Source of the DNA: Chthoniobacterales bacterium
Lineage (GTDB): Bacteria > Verrucomicrobiota > Verrucomicrobiia > Chthoniobacterales > UBA10450
NCBI GenBank assembly: GCA_035274845.1
Contig: DATENU010000021.1
Span: 183,150-247,149, forward strand
Length of the DNA stretch: 64,000 bases
Direction: 5' to 3'
Positions 25,644-34,440 of this stretch are shown piece after piece. A program made the position numbers and the translations under genes. Each line of letters opens with the position of its first letter. The stretch's first letter is position 1. The notes below the pieces were generated by a model. That model was not told the origin of the DNA. It saw nothing but the letters and a program-made list of their open reading frames with translations, and did not search any database.

Positions 25644-27998
25644 CTAAACCGTTCTGCCTGTGGCAGCTGCAGCTTTTTGTGTGATTTCCCGGCGAAGCGA
25701 TGAGGCGCTGCCGCCCCGGGCCCGGGTCCACCACAAAACAATCGGCGAAGCGATAAAGATTGAGGAATAGGTCCCGACCACCACGCCGATGATAATCGCC
25801 AGGGCGAAGTCGCGCAGAACCGCGCCGCCGAGGAAGAAGAGGCAGATGATCGGGATCAGCGTCACCGTGCTGGTGAGGATGGTTCGGCTCAACGTCTGGT
25901 TGATGCTGTCGTTCATGATCTGCTCGATCGAGCCCCGCTTGCTGCTGGCCAGGCCCTCCCGAATCCGATCGTAAACAACGATGGTGTCGTTAATTGAATA
26001 ACCCGCGATCGTCAGGACGGCGCCGACCATGGTCAGGGTGAGCTCGCGGTTCAGGAGCGAAAAGACGCCGACCGTGATGATGACGTCATGCAACAACGCG
26101 ACAATCGCGCCGACCGCAAAGGAGAGCTCGAATCGGAAGGTCACAAAAATCAGGATGCCGAGGATACCGAGGCCGAGCGCGATGAGGGAATTCCTGGCCA
26201 ACTCGCCACCGACCAGCGCGCCGACGCGTTCCGCGCCTTCGATCTTGAATTGCGAATCGGGCATGGCCTGCATCACCTTTTGCTCGACCTGGTCGCTCGT
26301 GTGGAGCGGCGTTCGGATGGTGATGTAGTATTTGCCGCCTTGGGCCGATTCCTGGATCGGCGCGTCGCCATATTTCATTTCTTCCAGGACATGCCGGACC
26401 TGCGAAATCTCGATCACTTTTGGCGAGCTGAGCGTCAGAAGATCGCCTCCCTTGAAATCGACGCCGAAGTTTCTCTCTCCCTTGATGTAAAACGATCCGG
26501 CGCCCGCGAGAATCAGGGCGAGAGAGCAGAGGACCGCCGGCAAACCTTTGCCGAGGAAGTTGATATGCTGCGAGGAAATGAGGTGCAGCATCGAGACCTT
26601 TTTCACCCGATCGGTATCGACAAACCAGCCCAGGACATTGCGCCCTACGATGAGCGCCGTGAAAAGGGAGGCGAGAATGCCGAGGGTAAGCGCGATGGCG
26701 AATCCGCGCACCGGGCCGGTCGCCTTCCAGAATAGAATTACCGCCGTGATGAGCGTGGTGACGTTGGCGTCAAAGATTGAGCTAAAAGCTTTTTGGTAAG
26801 CGGCCTGCATGGCCACCTTCAAGGATTTGCCGAGCGCCATTTCCTCGCGCAGCCGTTCGTAAATCAGAACGCTCGCGTCCACCGCCAGACCGATCGTGAG
26901 AATGATACCCGCGATGCCCGGCAGGGTGAGAACGACTCCGCCCGGTATTAGCTGAAACGACCCGATAAGCAGGACAATATTGACGAGCAGAGCCAGGCAA
27001 GCGATTACGCCGACAAAGCGGTAATAAAGGAGGACGCAGACCAGCGTAATCACAAGGCCCAGCAGACCGGCGAAAATGCTGGCGCGAATCGAGTCGAGCC
27101 CAAGGGTGGGGGAAACGCTTCTTTCTTCTTCGATGCTGACCGGGATCTGGAGTGGGTTCTCGAGCACGCTCGCCAGGCTCCGGGCTTCCTGTTCCGAAAA
27201 CCGCCCTGTGATCTGGGCGTTGCCGCCATAAATCGCATCGCGGATCACCGGAGCCGAAAAGATGACTCCATCCAAAACAATGGCAAACCGATAGCCCTTC
27301 GATTTTTCGGTAATGTTGCCGAAGATCGTCCCACCTTCGCCATCGAAGTGGAGCGACACGCCCCAGCCTTCATTGCCGTAATACGCGTTCGAGCTGCTCA
27401 CGTGCTCGCCGCCGAGGTCGGGCTTTTTCTTCACGAGCAATCGCTCGGGCTCAACTTTTTTCCCCGGCTCCTGGTGGGGCATAAGAGACTCGATCTTATA
27501 TTCGGGCGGAATCACGTCCGTCCCGGCGTCAACCGCCCGCAAGCGGTCGCCGTTGTCAGGATAGACCATCCGAAATTCGAGTCTTGCCACCCGGGAAAGT
27601 TGCTGGCGCGCTTCCTGGATCTTTTCCGTGCTCAATCCCGGGATTTGGACCAGGATCCGATCCTTGCCCACGGGACTGATAATCGGTTCTCCGGCGCCGA
27701 ACTGATCCACGCGTTTCCGGATTACTTCGACCGCCTGGTCTAGCGTTGCAGTCGTCACTTCCTTCTCGGCCGTGCTCTGCAATTTGATCAGGAACGAAGT
27801 GCCGCCCTTGATGTCGAGGCCGAGCGGGATTTTGTCCTTCGGCGGATAAATCATCGCAATGCTCAGCGCGACCGCAACGAAGACGAGCACGAAGGCCAGG
27901 ACCCGCTTCCGCGTCCCGTAATCGGTCGCGAAATACCATCCGAAAAGTCCGAGCCACACGAGCTCGATGAAAAACATGATTCCAGGACTGATGTGCAT
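25644..27998 (-). CDS. secDF: Fused protein translocase subunit SecDF
   Basis: 784 residues joining SecD and SecF, the proton-driven accessory subunits that pull proteins through SecYEG. The SecD half has helix 1, GLDIKGGTSFLI near 60, a large periplasmic domain and the GLAVDASVLIYERLREE motif near 375. The SecF half restarts near 500 with NFGVDFKGGDLL and has IAGYSINDTIVVYDRIREG near 690. About 12 membrane helices in total. Fusion occurs in many bacteria. It is encoded 15 bp after yajC, the usual partner. An ATG eight codons in is an alternative start. Confidence 0.95.
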   Translation of the reverse strand: MHISPGIMFFIELVWLGLFGWYFATDYGTRKRVLAFVLVFVAVALSIAMIYPPKDKIPLGLDIKGGTSFLIKLQSTAEKEVTTATLDQAVEVIRKRVDQFGAGEPIISPVGKDRILVQIPGLSTEKIQEARQQLSRVARLEFRMVYPDNGDRLRAVDAGTDVIPPEYKIESLMPHQEPGKKVEPERLLVKKKPDLGGEHVSSSNAYYGNEGWGVSLHFDGEGGTIFGNITEKSKGYRFAIVLDGVIFSAPVIRDAIYGGNAQITGRFSEQEARSLASVLENPLQIPVSIEEERSVSPTLGLDSIRASIFAGLLGLVITLVCVLLYYRFVGVIACLALLVNIVLLIGSFQLIPGGVVLTLPGIAGIILTIGLAVDASVLIYERLREEMALGKSLKVAMQAAYQKAFSSIFDANVTTLITAVILFWKATGPVRGFAIALTLGILASLFTALIVGRNVLGWFVDTDRVKKVSMLHLISSQHINFLGKGLPAVLCSLALILAGAGSFYIKGERNFGVDFKGGDLLTLSSPKVIEISQVRHVLEEMKYGDAPIQESAQGGKYYITIRTPLHTSDQVEQKVMQAMPDSQFKIEGAERVGALVGGELARNSLIALGLGILGILIFVTFRFELSFAVGAIVALLHDVIITVGVFSLLNRELTLTMVGAVLTIAGYSINDTIVVYDRIREGLASSKRGSIEQIMNDSINQTLSRTILTSTVTLIPIICLFFLGGAVLRDFALAIIIGVVVGTYSSIFIASPIVLWWTRARGGSASSLRREITQKAAAATGRTV

Positions 27999-28013
27999 TT
28001 CGGAGGTAATTAG

Positions 28014-28346
28014 TTACGACGCTTTGGCGTCGTTTGTCTTCAGGACATTGGTCACGGCGGATTTTTCCATCTCCAGCTTCACGTTGTCCGCCACTTTCAC
28101 GATCACGGTAGTTTCCTTTACGTTGGAAATCAGGCCGTGGATGCCGGACGCGGTCACGACGCGGTCGCCGGTCTTAAGGGACGACACGAGCTTCGCCGCT
28201 TCCTTCTGTCTGCGCATCTGGGGCCGCAGCATCACGTAATACATGATGACGAAAATGAAGACGAACGGGAGCATGCTGATCAGGCCCGAACCGGCGCCGG
28301 CTGGCGAAGCGGCCGGAGCCTGAGCGAGAAGCAGAGAGAAAATCAT
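28014..28346 (-). CDS. yajC: Preprotein translocase accessory subunit YajC
   Basis: The 110-residue protein has one membrane helix (LISMLPFVFIFVIMYYVMLRP) followed by RPQMRRQKEAAKLVSSLKTGDRVVTASGIHG, the conserved YajC cytoplasmic segment. The N-terminal 20 residues are hydrophobic and Ala/Pro-rich. It forms SecDF-YajC with the next gene. Confidence 0.95.
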   Translation of the reverse strand: MIFSLLLAQAPAASPAGAGSGLISMLPFVFIFVIMYYVMLRPQMRRQKEAAKLVSSLKTGDRVVTASGIHGLISNVKETTVIVKVADNVKLEMEKSAVTNVLKTNDAKAS

Positions 28347-28580
28347 GGCGATGAAGTTGTTGGTTCGGACGCTTTGCGGTCAGTCCCGCGCAAAGCCGGA
28401 CGAGCGGCTTCTTAGAGAGCACAGGGAGGGCTAAAATGCAAATGCGCTGAAGCGCTTCTGTCATTCCAGGTTTGCAACCGATATCATGAAATTATGGAGC
28501 AGCTTGAGAATGCGCAGACCCTCGCCTGGCTGACGAACTTCCTTGCCGAATAGACCCATTCGCAACCAATCATTTACGGA

Positions 28581-29636
28581 ATGTCAAAAACGCGCAGCAA
28601 CCAGCAACAGACTGGCTCGCATGGCGAGCGCATAGTGGCACTGCTCGCGGAGAACTCCGGTTGTTGGCTTGCCCGGCACCAACAAGAGGACTTCGGCATT
28701 GACTTGGAATTTGAATTGACCCACCCCGCGGTCGTCGGAGAAATCCTTAAGGTGCAGGTAAAGTCGAGCGAAACAATCGGTCGTCGCACTGGCGAAATTG
28801 AAGCCATTCTGCCAAAATCTTTGATTCATCTCGGAGAGAATCTTCGCGTGCCCCTCGTGCTCGTGATCGTTGAAATCAGCACACACCGGGCGTGGTATCT
28901 TTGGATTCAACGTTGGTGGCTTCACGCCCGACAAAAAGGTGCGCGTCTGGATCAGCTTCCCGAGTCGAGCACCGTCTGGGTTCCGGAGGAACACGAATTG
29001 GTGGCCGGCCTACAAAGCGAGTTAAAAGACATAGCGCGGGGGCAAACTCCGGAGCAACTCGTCATCAGTCTAAGCGGTGCCGTGAAGGCTGCGGTCCAAC
29101 AACGATCATCGGTATTACTCGCCCCACTGATCCAGTTGCTGGCGAGTGTTGGGCCGTTGCCTGATCCTTTTCCTATTGGTTTGGTGATTGATCGTGTCTT
29201 GGAGATGGGCGGAAAAATTTGGGGTACTCCCGAAGGCAATCGAGAGACAGGGATGCTTTTCACGATTTGCGGCGCATTTGGCGACCGGTTTACGGCAGAA
29301 CAGATCGACCAGTTGGTTTGGCGGGGAGAGAATTATTCCCGGACCGGGATAAACGCGCTCGATGCCCTTTATACTTCATTTCCTCGGCATGTTGTGGGCC
29401 TGGATTTGTCGAGGCGCTACGCAAACTATGGCGAATTACGACCGGCATTCTACTGTGCGCTAAGAGAGGCGCATCCGACAATCAGCTACCTTTCACTTTT
29501 GGCGGCTGCCCATGGATTTCGGGCGCACGGCATAAGGCTTATTGATGTCGATGAATCGACACTTTTCGACAAACTCGCAAGTCGTGGTCCCTCAGCGATT
29601 CTCGATTACGTCGAGGCGGTGAAAGAGTCCCCTTAA
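28581..29636 (+). CDS. DUF4365-domain protein (PD-(D/E)XK-like fold)
   Basis: 351 residues. The N-terminal half (about 13-150) fits DUF4365, a restriction-endonuclease-like domain: GERIVALLAENSGC...EDFGIDLEFEL and LKVQVKSSE give the D...(Q)xK catalytic pattern, with HRAWYLWIQRWW following. The C-terminal half is helical and unassigned. Codon use and base composition are noticeably less GC-rich than in secDF before and algX after, a sign of transfer. It is followed 9 bp later by a second nuclease-fold gene; together they look like an accessory defence pair. The partner or target is unknown. Confidence 0.75.
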   Translation: MSKTRSNQQQTGSHGERIVALLAENSGCWLARHQQEDFGIDLEFELTHPAVVGEILKVQVKSSETIGRRTGEIEAILPKSLIHLGENLRVPLVLVIVEISTHRAWYLWIQRWWLHARQKGARLDQLPESSTVWVPEEHELVAGLQSELKDIARGQTPEQLVISLSGAVKAAVQQRSSVLLAPLIQLLASVGPLPDPFPIGLVIDRVLEMGGKIWGTPEGNRETGMLFTICGAFGDRFTAEQIDQLVWRGENYSRTGINALDALYTSFPRHVVGLDLSRRYANYGELRPAFYCALREAHPTISYLSLLAAAHGFRAHGIRLIDVDESTLFDKLASRGPSAILDYVEAVKESP

Positions 29637-29645
29637 TACGTTGCT

Positions 29646-30857
29646 ATGCCTCCAAAAAACAACAGCAGCGCACTATCCCCGGTATTAGGGGACTTCGTTT
29701 TTTTGGACCATCGCTTGGGAGATCATCCACTGGTCCGGGCTAACTTTATCGTCGAAAGAATAGCTCGTCGAAAACTCGTCTTTGATATCAAAGCTGGTCG
29801 CGATGCCCCTGTGCCGACCGATGAGCGCATTCCAGCGCTGGACGAAATCTTATCGGATATCCTTCAGATGATCTACCAGCGCGGACCCTTTAATCCTCCT
29901 GGAATGTTTTTTCACACCCTCAGCGGCTCGAAAGTGATACTCGAAGCGGACGCCCAAGATCCGCCAATCGGTTACCTTTGCTTGGATACGAATACGGTTA
30001 GGTTTCGTGAGGAAGAGCTGGCGGATCGAATAAGGAGGGAGGGATGGTTGCTCGCAACAATTGTCGCTTACCTTCAAGCTGAGGATACAGGAGTCGAATC
30101 TACCGTAGTAACAGTATTAGCGAACTTCTTGCGTGAGGTCCGGAAGCACATGGCTCTTTCACGGGCGGTGGTGGCGGGCAGAATTGGTTTATCGGTTTCA
30201 GATCTGGCGCGGTGGGAACGCCAGGGGCCTCCTGATTCACAGTCCCTAGTGTCCTGGTTGCGTGCAGTAAATCTGCTCGCAGCTAGTAAAGAAACTATCG
30301 TTTCAACGATCGACGTAACAGACGAGGTTTTTCGAGCAATCCGCGCGAATCCACGCGAACTGGACCGACTCTCGCCAGAGCAATTTGAACGCTTTGTCGC
30401 CGGTCGCTTCGAAAATATGGGATACGATGTTACACTTACGGGTGCGGCAACTCAAAAGGATGGCGGAATCGACATGATTGCGGTGCCAAAGACCCGTAGT
30501 CTGGGCGCATTTCTCCTCGCTGGCCAAATCAAGCATCACCGCGACGGTCAAAAGACCGGAAGGGCCGCCGCCGACCGGCTTCTGGCTTGGAGGAACAGCC
30601 CGTTTTCGATGGGAGTGTTGGTGACTAATTCCACGTTTACTTCGGATGCTAGGTGGATCGCTGAGCAGCAACAAAACCGCTCCTTTCTTCGTCTGCGGGA
30701 TTTCGATGACTTAAGGCGCTGGATTGAAGGAAGGTTCACGACTGACGAGGAGTGGCGTGAGATTCCTCCCAGCATACAACTTGCGCCCGGAATTCACGTA
30801 AAAGTTCCTCGACCGCGTATTGCAAGTTTCGATCCTGAGTTGCTCCGTCGACGGTAG
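29646..30857 (+). CDS. Mrr-like restriction endonuclease with internal HTH
   Basis: 403 residues in three segments. The N-terminal about 140 residues are unassigned (FLDHRLGDHPLVRANFIVERIARRKL...). The middle (about 160-205, VRKHMALSRAVVAGRIGLSVSDLARWERQ) is a Cro/C1-type helix-turn-helix. The C-terminal segment (about 240-385) is an Mrr_cat/PD-(D/E)XK domain: LSPEQFERFVAGRFENMGYDV, then DGGIDMIAV and AGQIKHH, giving the D...QxK active site of Mrr-type (type IV) enzymes. Mrr proteins cut modified DNA. It has the same low-GC character as the preceding DUF4365 gene and very likely shares its operon. Confidence 0.75.
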   Translation: MPPKNNSSALSPVLGDFVFLDHRLGDHPLVRANFIVERIARRKLVFDIKAGRDAPVPTDERIPALDEILSDILQMIYQRGPFNPPGMFFHTLSGSKVILEADAQDPPIGYLCLDTNTVRFREEELADRIRREGWLLATIVAYLQAEDTGVESTVVTVLANFLREVRKHMALSRAVVAGRIGLSVSDLARWERQGPPDSQSLVSWLRAVNLLAASKETIVSTIDVTDEVFRAIRANPRELDRLSPEQFERFVAGRFENMGYDVTLTGAATQKDGGIDMIAVPKTRSLGAFLLAGQIKHHRDGQKTGRAAADRLLAWRNSPFSMGVLVTNSTFTSDARWIAEQQQNRSFLRLRDFDDLRRWIEGRFTTDEEWREIPPSIQLAPGIHVKVPRPRIASFDPELLRRR

Positions 30858-30984
30858 ACGAGAATTCACCACGTACTGGGGACTCTCGAGCGATTAACAA
30901 AGGCTGCGGGATGAAGAAGGAAGGAAGCGGCTTCGGCTTGGCAGAGTTTCGCCCTCCCAAGGGAACAGTCAGCCGCCTGCGCGG

Positions 30985-32733
30985 TTAATTACTGACGAGA
31001 ACTCCCCAGCAGGGCTCTTCGAGTTGCACGGCGGGATCGTCGATTTCGCTGCGGTTTATCTTTTCGTATTTGTCGGAAACGTCCGCCCAGCGGCGCAGGC
31101 GGAGGGTGATCCGGTCGCCCGGTCTCAAGCGACTCGCCGGAGTGGGGACATTGTCTCGCATGCTCTCGGCATAAACGAGAGCCTCCAGGTCACCGCCAGT
31201 GCCGCGCCCATCGATAACGAGATCGGTCAGGTGGAAGGCCAGAACGTGATCCCGGTAGGGAACTGAACCGGGCTGCGGGACGGTTGAAATCGCTTCGACC
31301 GTTCCGCTCGCCGTCACTTGTTCGCCTTCCTTCGGGACGAAGAATTTCGCCGGTCCGGGCTGGCCTAGTTTCATATCCAGCATCTTCCAATCGCCGAAAG
31401 CCAGCTCTCGCGCCGCAAATTCCCAGATGACCAATTTCTTGCCGGCGAGGCGATCTTTTCCGCGAGCCAGCTCACGGCTCAGGATTTCACGAGTGGCAAA
31501 CGCGCCGTCGCTATTGCGAAGAATGCAATCGAGAGGAACGCCTCCCAGCGCGAGACTCAAGTGCTCGGCGAATCCGGCCGATTCGCCCCAGCCAAGCGGT
31601 TCCAGCGAAAAGATGTTCGAAAAGCTGTCGCCCAGCAGGAGGATGCTGGCGTCTTTCGATGGAAGCCAGGGCGAATTTCCGACCCGGACTTCGTTAACAG
31701 TTACGCTTTCGGACGGGTAGAGCTTTTGGGATTCCGACAGCTTCAACATTCTCGCGATATCGCCGGTGCCCTTCATTTCGTGGGCGGATTTCTGAGAGGT
31801 TGTGGTGTTGGAGCTCTCCGGGCTGTTGATCAACGCCGCCAGTTTTTCCGCCACGAATTCCATCGTTTCCGGGCGCCAGTGGGTATCGGTCTCCAGATAA
31901 AATGGAGCGTTCGGTTCGGTGGTCCTGCGTTGCGCCAGGAACGGGGCCGGATCGAAAACGCGGACCCCGGCCTTCTGCAATCGCGTTTTGAATTCGGAGA
32001 ACGACGGATTTTGCAGAATGCTGTCTGATCGGGCGCCGGCAGAGAGTCTGGCACTCTCCACGCCCGGTTTCATTGGGATCGGCAGAACGATCAGGTCGAT
32101 GCCGCGCGCTTTTAGTTGATCTCGAAAGGCGGCAATGGCTTTCACTGGATCGGGCTGGACGCTCTGTGCGTGGAGGCGGTGCCGCATTGGCCCCGGATCG
32201 AGGAAAGGCTGGCCGGTTACGTAATCGACGTCTGGCCGATAGAAGAGCCAGCCGTCGCGGCCCAGGTAAACCTGTTCGTTACCGGCTCCGAGTTTCACGA
32301 GCGCGAGCTGCACGCGTGGGAGCAGCCACTCCGAAACGACTGATTCCGCTTCAAGCTGCTTTTCCGCCGCCTTCAAATCGGCACCATGCGGAAGCAAATG
32401 CCAAAGGTCCTTTGCGGTTCGGACCGCCCGGACCTTCGTCCAGGCAGGATACGCCCGGTAAATGTTGAATGTCCCCACTCGACCCTCCTGCGGGGCCCGC
32501 ATCTCGACTGCGAACTGGATCGCGGGAACCAGGAGAATCGTGACGAGGAAAAGCAGGATAAGGAGGAACCGCGAGCCGGGGGTAAATCGGGTATGCTTCA
32601 GGGCCATTTCCGCCTCGGATTCCCGCGAAAGTTTCCGATGCGTTTCCGGCGTCGGCTCGCTGTAGCGCGGCAACGAATGCTTCGGCTTGAGCGGCTCGTC
32701 ATGGCCAACTGGAATGTCTTTTTGCTCTGCCAC
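30985..32733 (-). CDS. AlgX/AlgJ-like O-acetyltransferase with SGNH-like fold
   Basis: 582 residues from the GTG at 32731-32733, just downstream of the MBOAT stop; the longer frame would run back into that gene. A cytoplasmic N-terminus (about 50 residues) and one helix (RFLLILLFLVTILLVPAIQF) anchor a periplasmic domain. The catalytic-type residues of AlgX/AlgJ are present: D283 and H285 in ETDTHWRP, and S370 in LLLGDSFSN. A C-terminal beta domain (ASGTVEAISTVPQPGS...) may bind polymer. Such proteins take acetyl groups passed by an AlgI-type MBOAT and place them on an exopolysaccharide. The target polymer is unknown; no alginate synthase is present. Confidence 0.85.
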   Translation of the reverse strand: MAEQKDIPVGHDEPLKPKHSLPRYSEPTPETHRKLSRESEAEMALKHTRFTPGSRFLLILLFLVTILLVPAIQFAVEMRAPQEGRVGTFNIYRAYPAWTKVRAVRTAKDLWHLLPHGADLKAAEKQLEAESVVSEWLLPRVQLALVKLGAGNEQVYLGRDGWLFYRPDVDYVTGQPFLDPGPMRHRLHAQSVQPDPVKAIAAFRDQLKARGIDLIVLPIPMKPGVESARLSAGARSDSILQNPSFSEFKTRLQKAGVRVFDPAPFLAQRRTTEPNAPFYLETDTHWRPETMEFVAEKLAALINSPESSNTTTSQKSAHEMKGTGDIARMLKLSESQKLYPSESVTVNEVRVGNSPWLPSKDASILLLGDSFSNIFSLEPLGWGESAGFAEHLSLALGGVPLDCILRNSDGAFATREILSRELARGKDRLAGKKLVIWEFAARELAFGDWKMLDMKLGQPGPAKFFVPKEGEQVTASGTVEAISTVPQPGSVPYRDHVLAFHLTDLVIDGRGTGGDLEALVYAESMRDNVPTPASRLRPGDRITLRLRRWADVSDKYEKINRSEIDDPAVQLEEPCWGVLVSN

Positions 32734-32743
32734 GTTCGAGTCC

Positions 32744-34219
32744 CTAGAAAATGAAATAGATAAACGGGTTGTATTCCTGGGTGGCCAGAACCACGAGGGC
32801 GAGCCAGCCAAGCGCGAAACAGAGCGCTGTTCGGGGCAGGCTCATGTTTTGCGTCCAATCCCAGGTCTGCCTTCCAGCCCAGACGACGAGCGCCGCAATC
32901 CCGATCGAGAGCAGGTAATACGGCTTGTAAAGAATTCCGCTCAGCAACGCCGCCCCGGGCTGGGCGTGACCGAACCCGAACATGCTGGCCAGATACTCCA
33001 GCGCGCGGGGAAGATCGGACGCGCGAAAGAAAACCCAGCCGAGCAACACAATCAGGAAAGTGAAGCCGATTCGAAATGGCCGGGGAAGATTGTGATAAAA
33101 ACCCTCGCGACCCTGGCTCCGTTCAAAAGCCAGCATCCCGCCGTGCAGACCACCCCAGATGACGAAATTCCAGGAAGCGCCGTGCCAGAGCCCGCCCAGC
33201 AACATGGTCACGACGAGATTCAGATAAGTGCGTCGAGTCCCGCGACGGTTCCCGCCGAGCGGGACGTAGAGATATTCGCGCAGCCAGGTCGACAGCGAGA
33301 TGTGCCAGCGCCGCCAAAAATCCGTGATCGATTCCGAGCAGTAAGGTGAGTCGAAGTTTTTCGCGAAAACGAAGCCGAACATCAGCCCGAGTCCGATCGC
33401 CATGTCGGAGTAGCCGCTGAAATCGAAATAGATCTGGAAGGCATAGCCGAGAGAGCCGAACCAGGCGTCGAGCGTGCCGATCGAGCCGGCGTCGAAAGCA
33501 ACATCGGCGATTTTTCCGCACGGATTGGCCAACAGGATTTTTTTGGCCAGCCCCAGCATGAAGAAGGCGACGCCACGCGCGAATTTGTCCGAGGTCAGGA
33601 CGCGATGCTTGAGCTGCTCGGCCAGGAACGAAAATTTCAGGATTGGCCCCGCGACGAGGTGCGGGAACATGGAAACGAAGCAGGAAAAGTCGATGAAGTT
33701 CGCCATCGCTTCGGCTTCGCCGCGGTAAACGTCGATCGTGTAGCTGAGCGCCTGAAAGGTGTAGAAGCTGATCCCGAGCGGGAGAACAACGCGAAAGAAA
33801 GTGTCGAATTGCGCGTGCTCGAGGCCGAACGCCTGGATGAGAGCGTTGTAACTTTCGATTCCGAAATTGAAGTATTTGAAGAAGCCCAGCGTGGCGAGGT
33901 TGAGCAAAACCGAGATGAGGATGGCGTGGCGTTGCGTGCGCGTTCGCGAAGTGCTGCGGGGCAATCGCTGCACCGGTTTGCGGAGGACCCGCCAAAAGCG
34001 CCAGGTGTCGTGCGCGATGATCAGGCTTACCAGCCAGTCGACGAAAGTCGTCGCGAACATGAGCGGCATGAAACGCGGCTCCGCCCAGCCATAGAAAGTG
34101 TAGCCCGTCAGAATGAGCCAGAAATTTCGCCAGCGCTGCGGAGCGCGAGCAAGGGCGTAATAACCCAGCAGCACGAGCGGCAGGAAGTAATAAACAAAAA
34201 TGTGCGAACTAAAAACCAC
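32744..34219 (-). CDS. MBOAT-family (AlgI/DltB/PatA-like) O-acyltransferase
   Basis: 491 residues from the GTG at 34217-34219 (VVFSSHIFVYYFLPL, the usual AlgI-type start MVFSSxxFLFxFLP). Ten or more membrane helices are predicted. The invariant His is H346 in GGLWHGASWNFVIWG, and an upstream FWRRWHISLSTWLREYLYVPLGG matches AlgI. It should carry acetyl groups across the membrane to AlgX-like enzymes, one encoded 10 bp downstream and another divergently at 34.4 kb. A longer frame would include dispersed repeats at 34293-34355 and is rejected. Confidence 0.93.
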   Translation of the reverse strand: MVFSSHIFVYYFLPLVLLGYYALARAPQRWRNFWLILTGYTFYGWAEPRFMPLMFATTFVDWLVSLIIAHDTWRFWRVLRKPVQRLPRSTSRTRTQRHAILISVLLNLATLGFFKYFNFGIESYNALIQAFGLEHAQFDTFFRVVLPLGISFYTFQALSYTIDVYRGEAEAMANFIDFSCFVSMFPHLVAGPILKFSFLAEQLKHRVLTSDKFARGVAFFMLGLAKKILLANPCGKIADVAFDAGSIGTLDAWFGSLGYAFQIYFDFSGYSDMAIGLGLMFGFVFAKNFDSPYCSESITDFWRRWHISLSTWLREYLYVPLGGNRRGTRRTYLNLVVTMLLGGLWHGASWNFVIWGGLHGGMLAFERSQGREGFYHNLPRPFRIGFTFLIVLLGWVFFRASDLPRALEYLASMFGFGHAQPGAALLSGILYKPYYLLSIGIAALVVWAGRQTWDWTQNMSLPRTALCFALGWLALVVLATQEYNPFIYFIF

Positions 34220-34230
34220 AGCCGGTGGAT

Positions 34231-34255
34231 CGCGTCCCGCTTTTGCGGGATCGCG
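34231..34255. repeat. Hairpin upstream of the MBOAT gene
   Basis: TCCCGC-tttt-GCGGGA, extended by CGCG on both sides with one bulge, lies 12 bp upstream of the MBOAT start. It could affect translation initiation or be part of the repeat cluster that follows. Confidence 0.6.
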
Positions 34256-34292
34256 CGATGGCAAGCATGGCGGGAGAGCCGCAATTGACAAG

Positions 34293-34355
34293 CATCGAGC
34301 GGCGGAGCGCTCGATCCACCTAAGGGGCATCGAGCGGCGGAGCGCTGATCCGCCT
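34293..34355. repeat. Tandem pair of the dispersed repeat also found in smc
   Basis: Copy one (34293-34321) is identical over 29 bp to the repeat inside smc. Copy two (34328-34355) has one deletion and one substitution. Both are followed by TAAGGGG. They lie in the divergent gap between the MBOAT gene and the second AlgX-like gene. Confidence 0.88.
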
Positions 34356-34440
34356 AAGGGGAAATATCCGGTTCGCTGAGAACAAAAATCGCGAGCTCAG
34401 TTGAAAGAATGCGTATTATCGCTACCGACTTTCAACTCCA

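Noticed and set aside
34220..34330. N-terminal extension of the MBOAT protein
   Set aside because: It is encoded by dispersed repeats, and the typical MBOAT start (VVFSSHIF) begins at 34219.
34293..34355. Possible CRISPR array
   Set aside because: Only two tandem copies with a 6-bp gap, no spacers of constant length, and no cas genes in the window.
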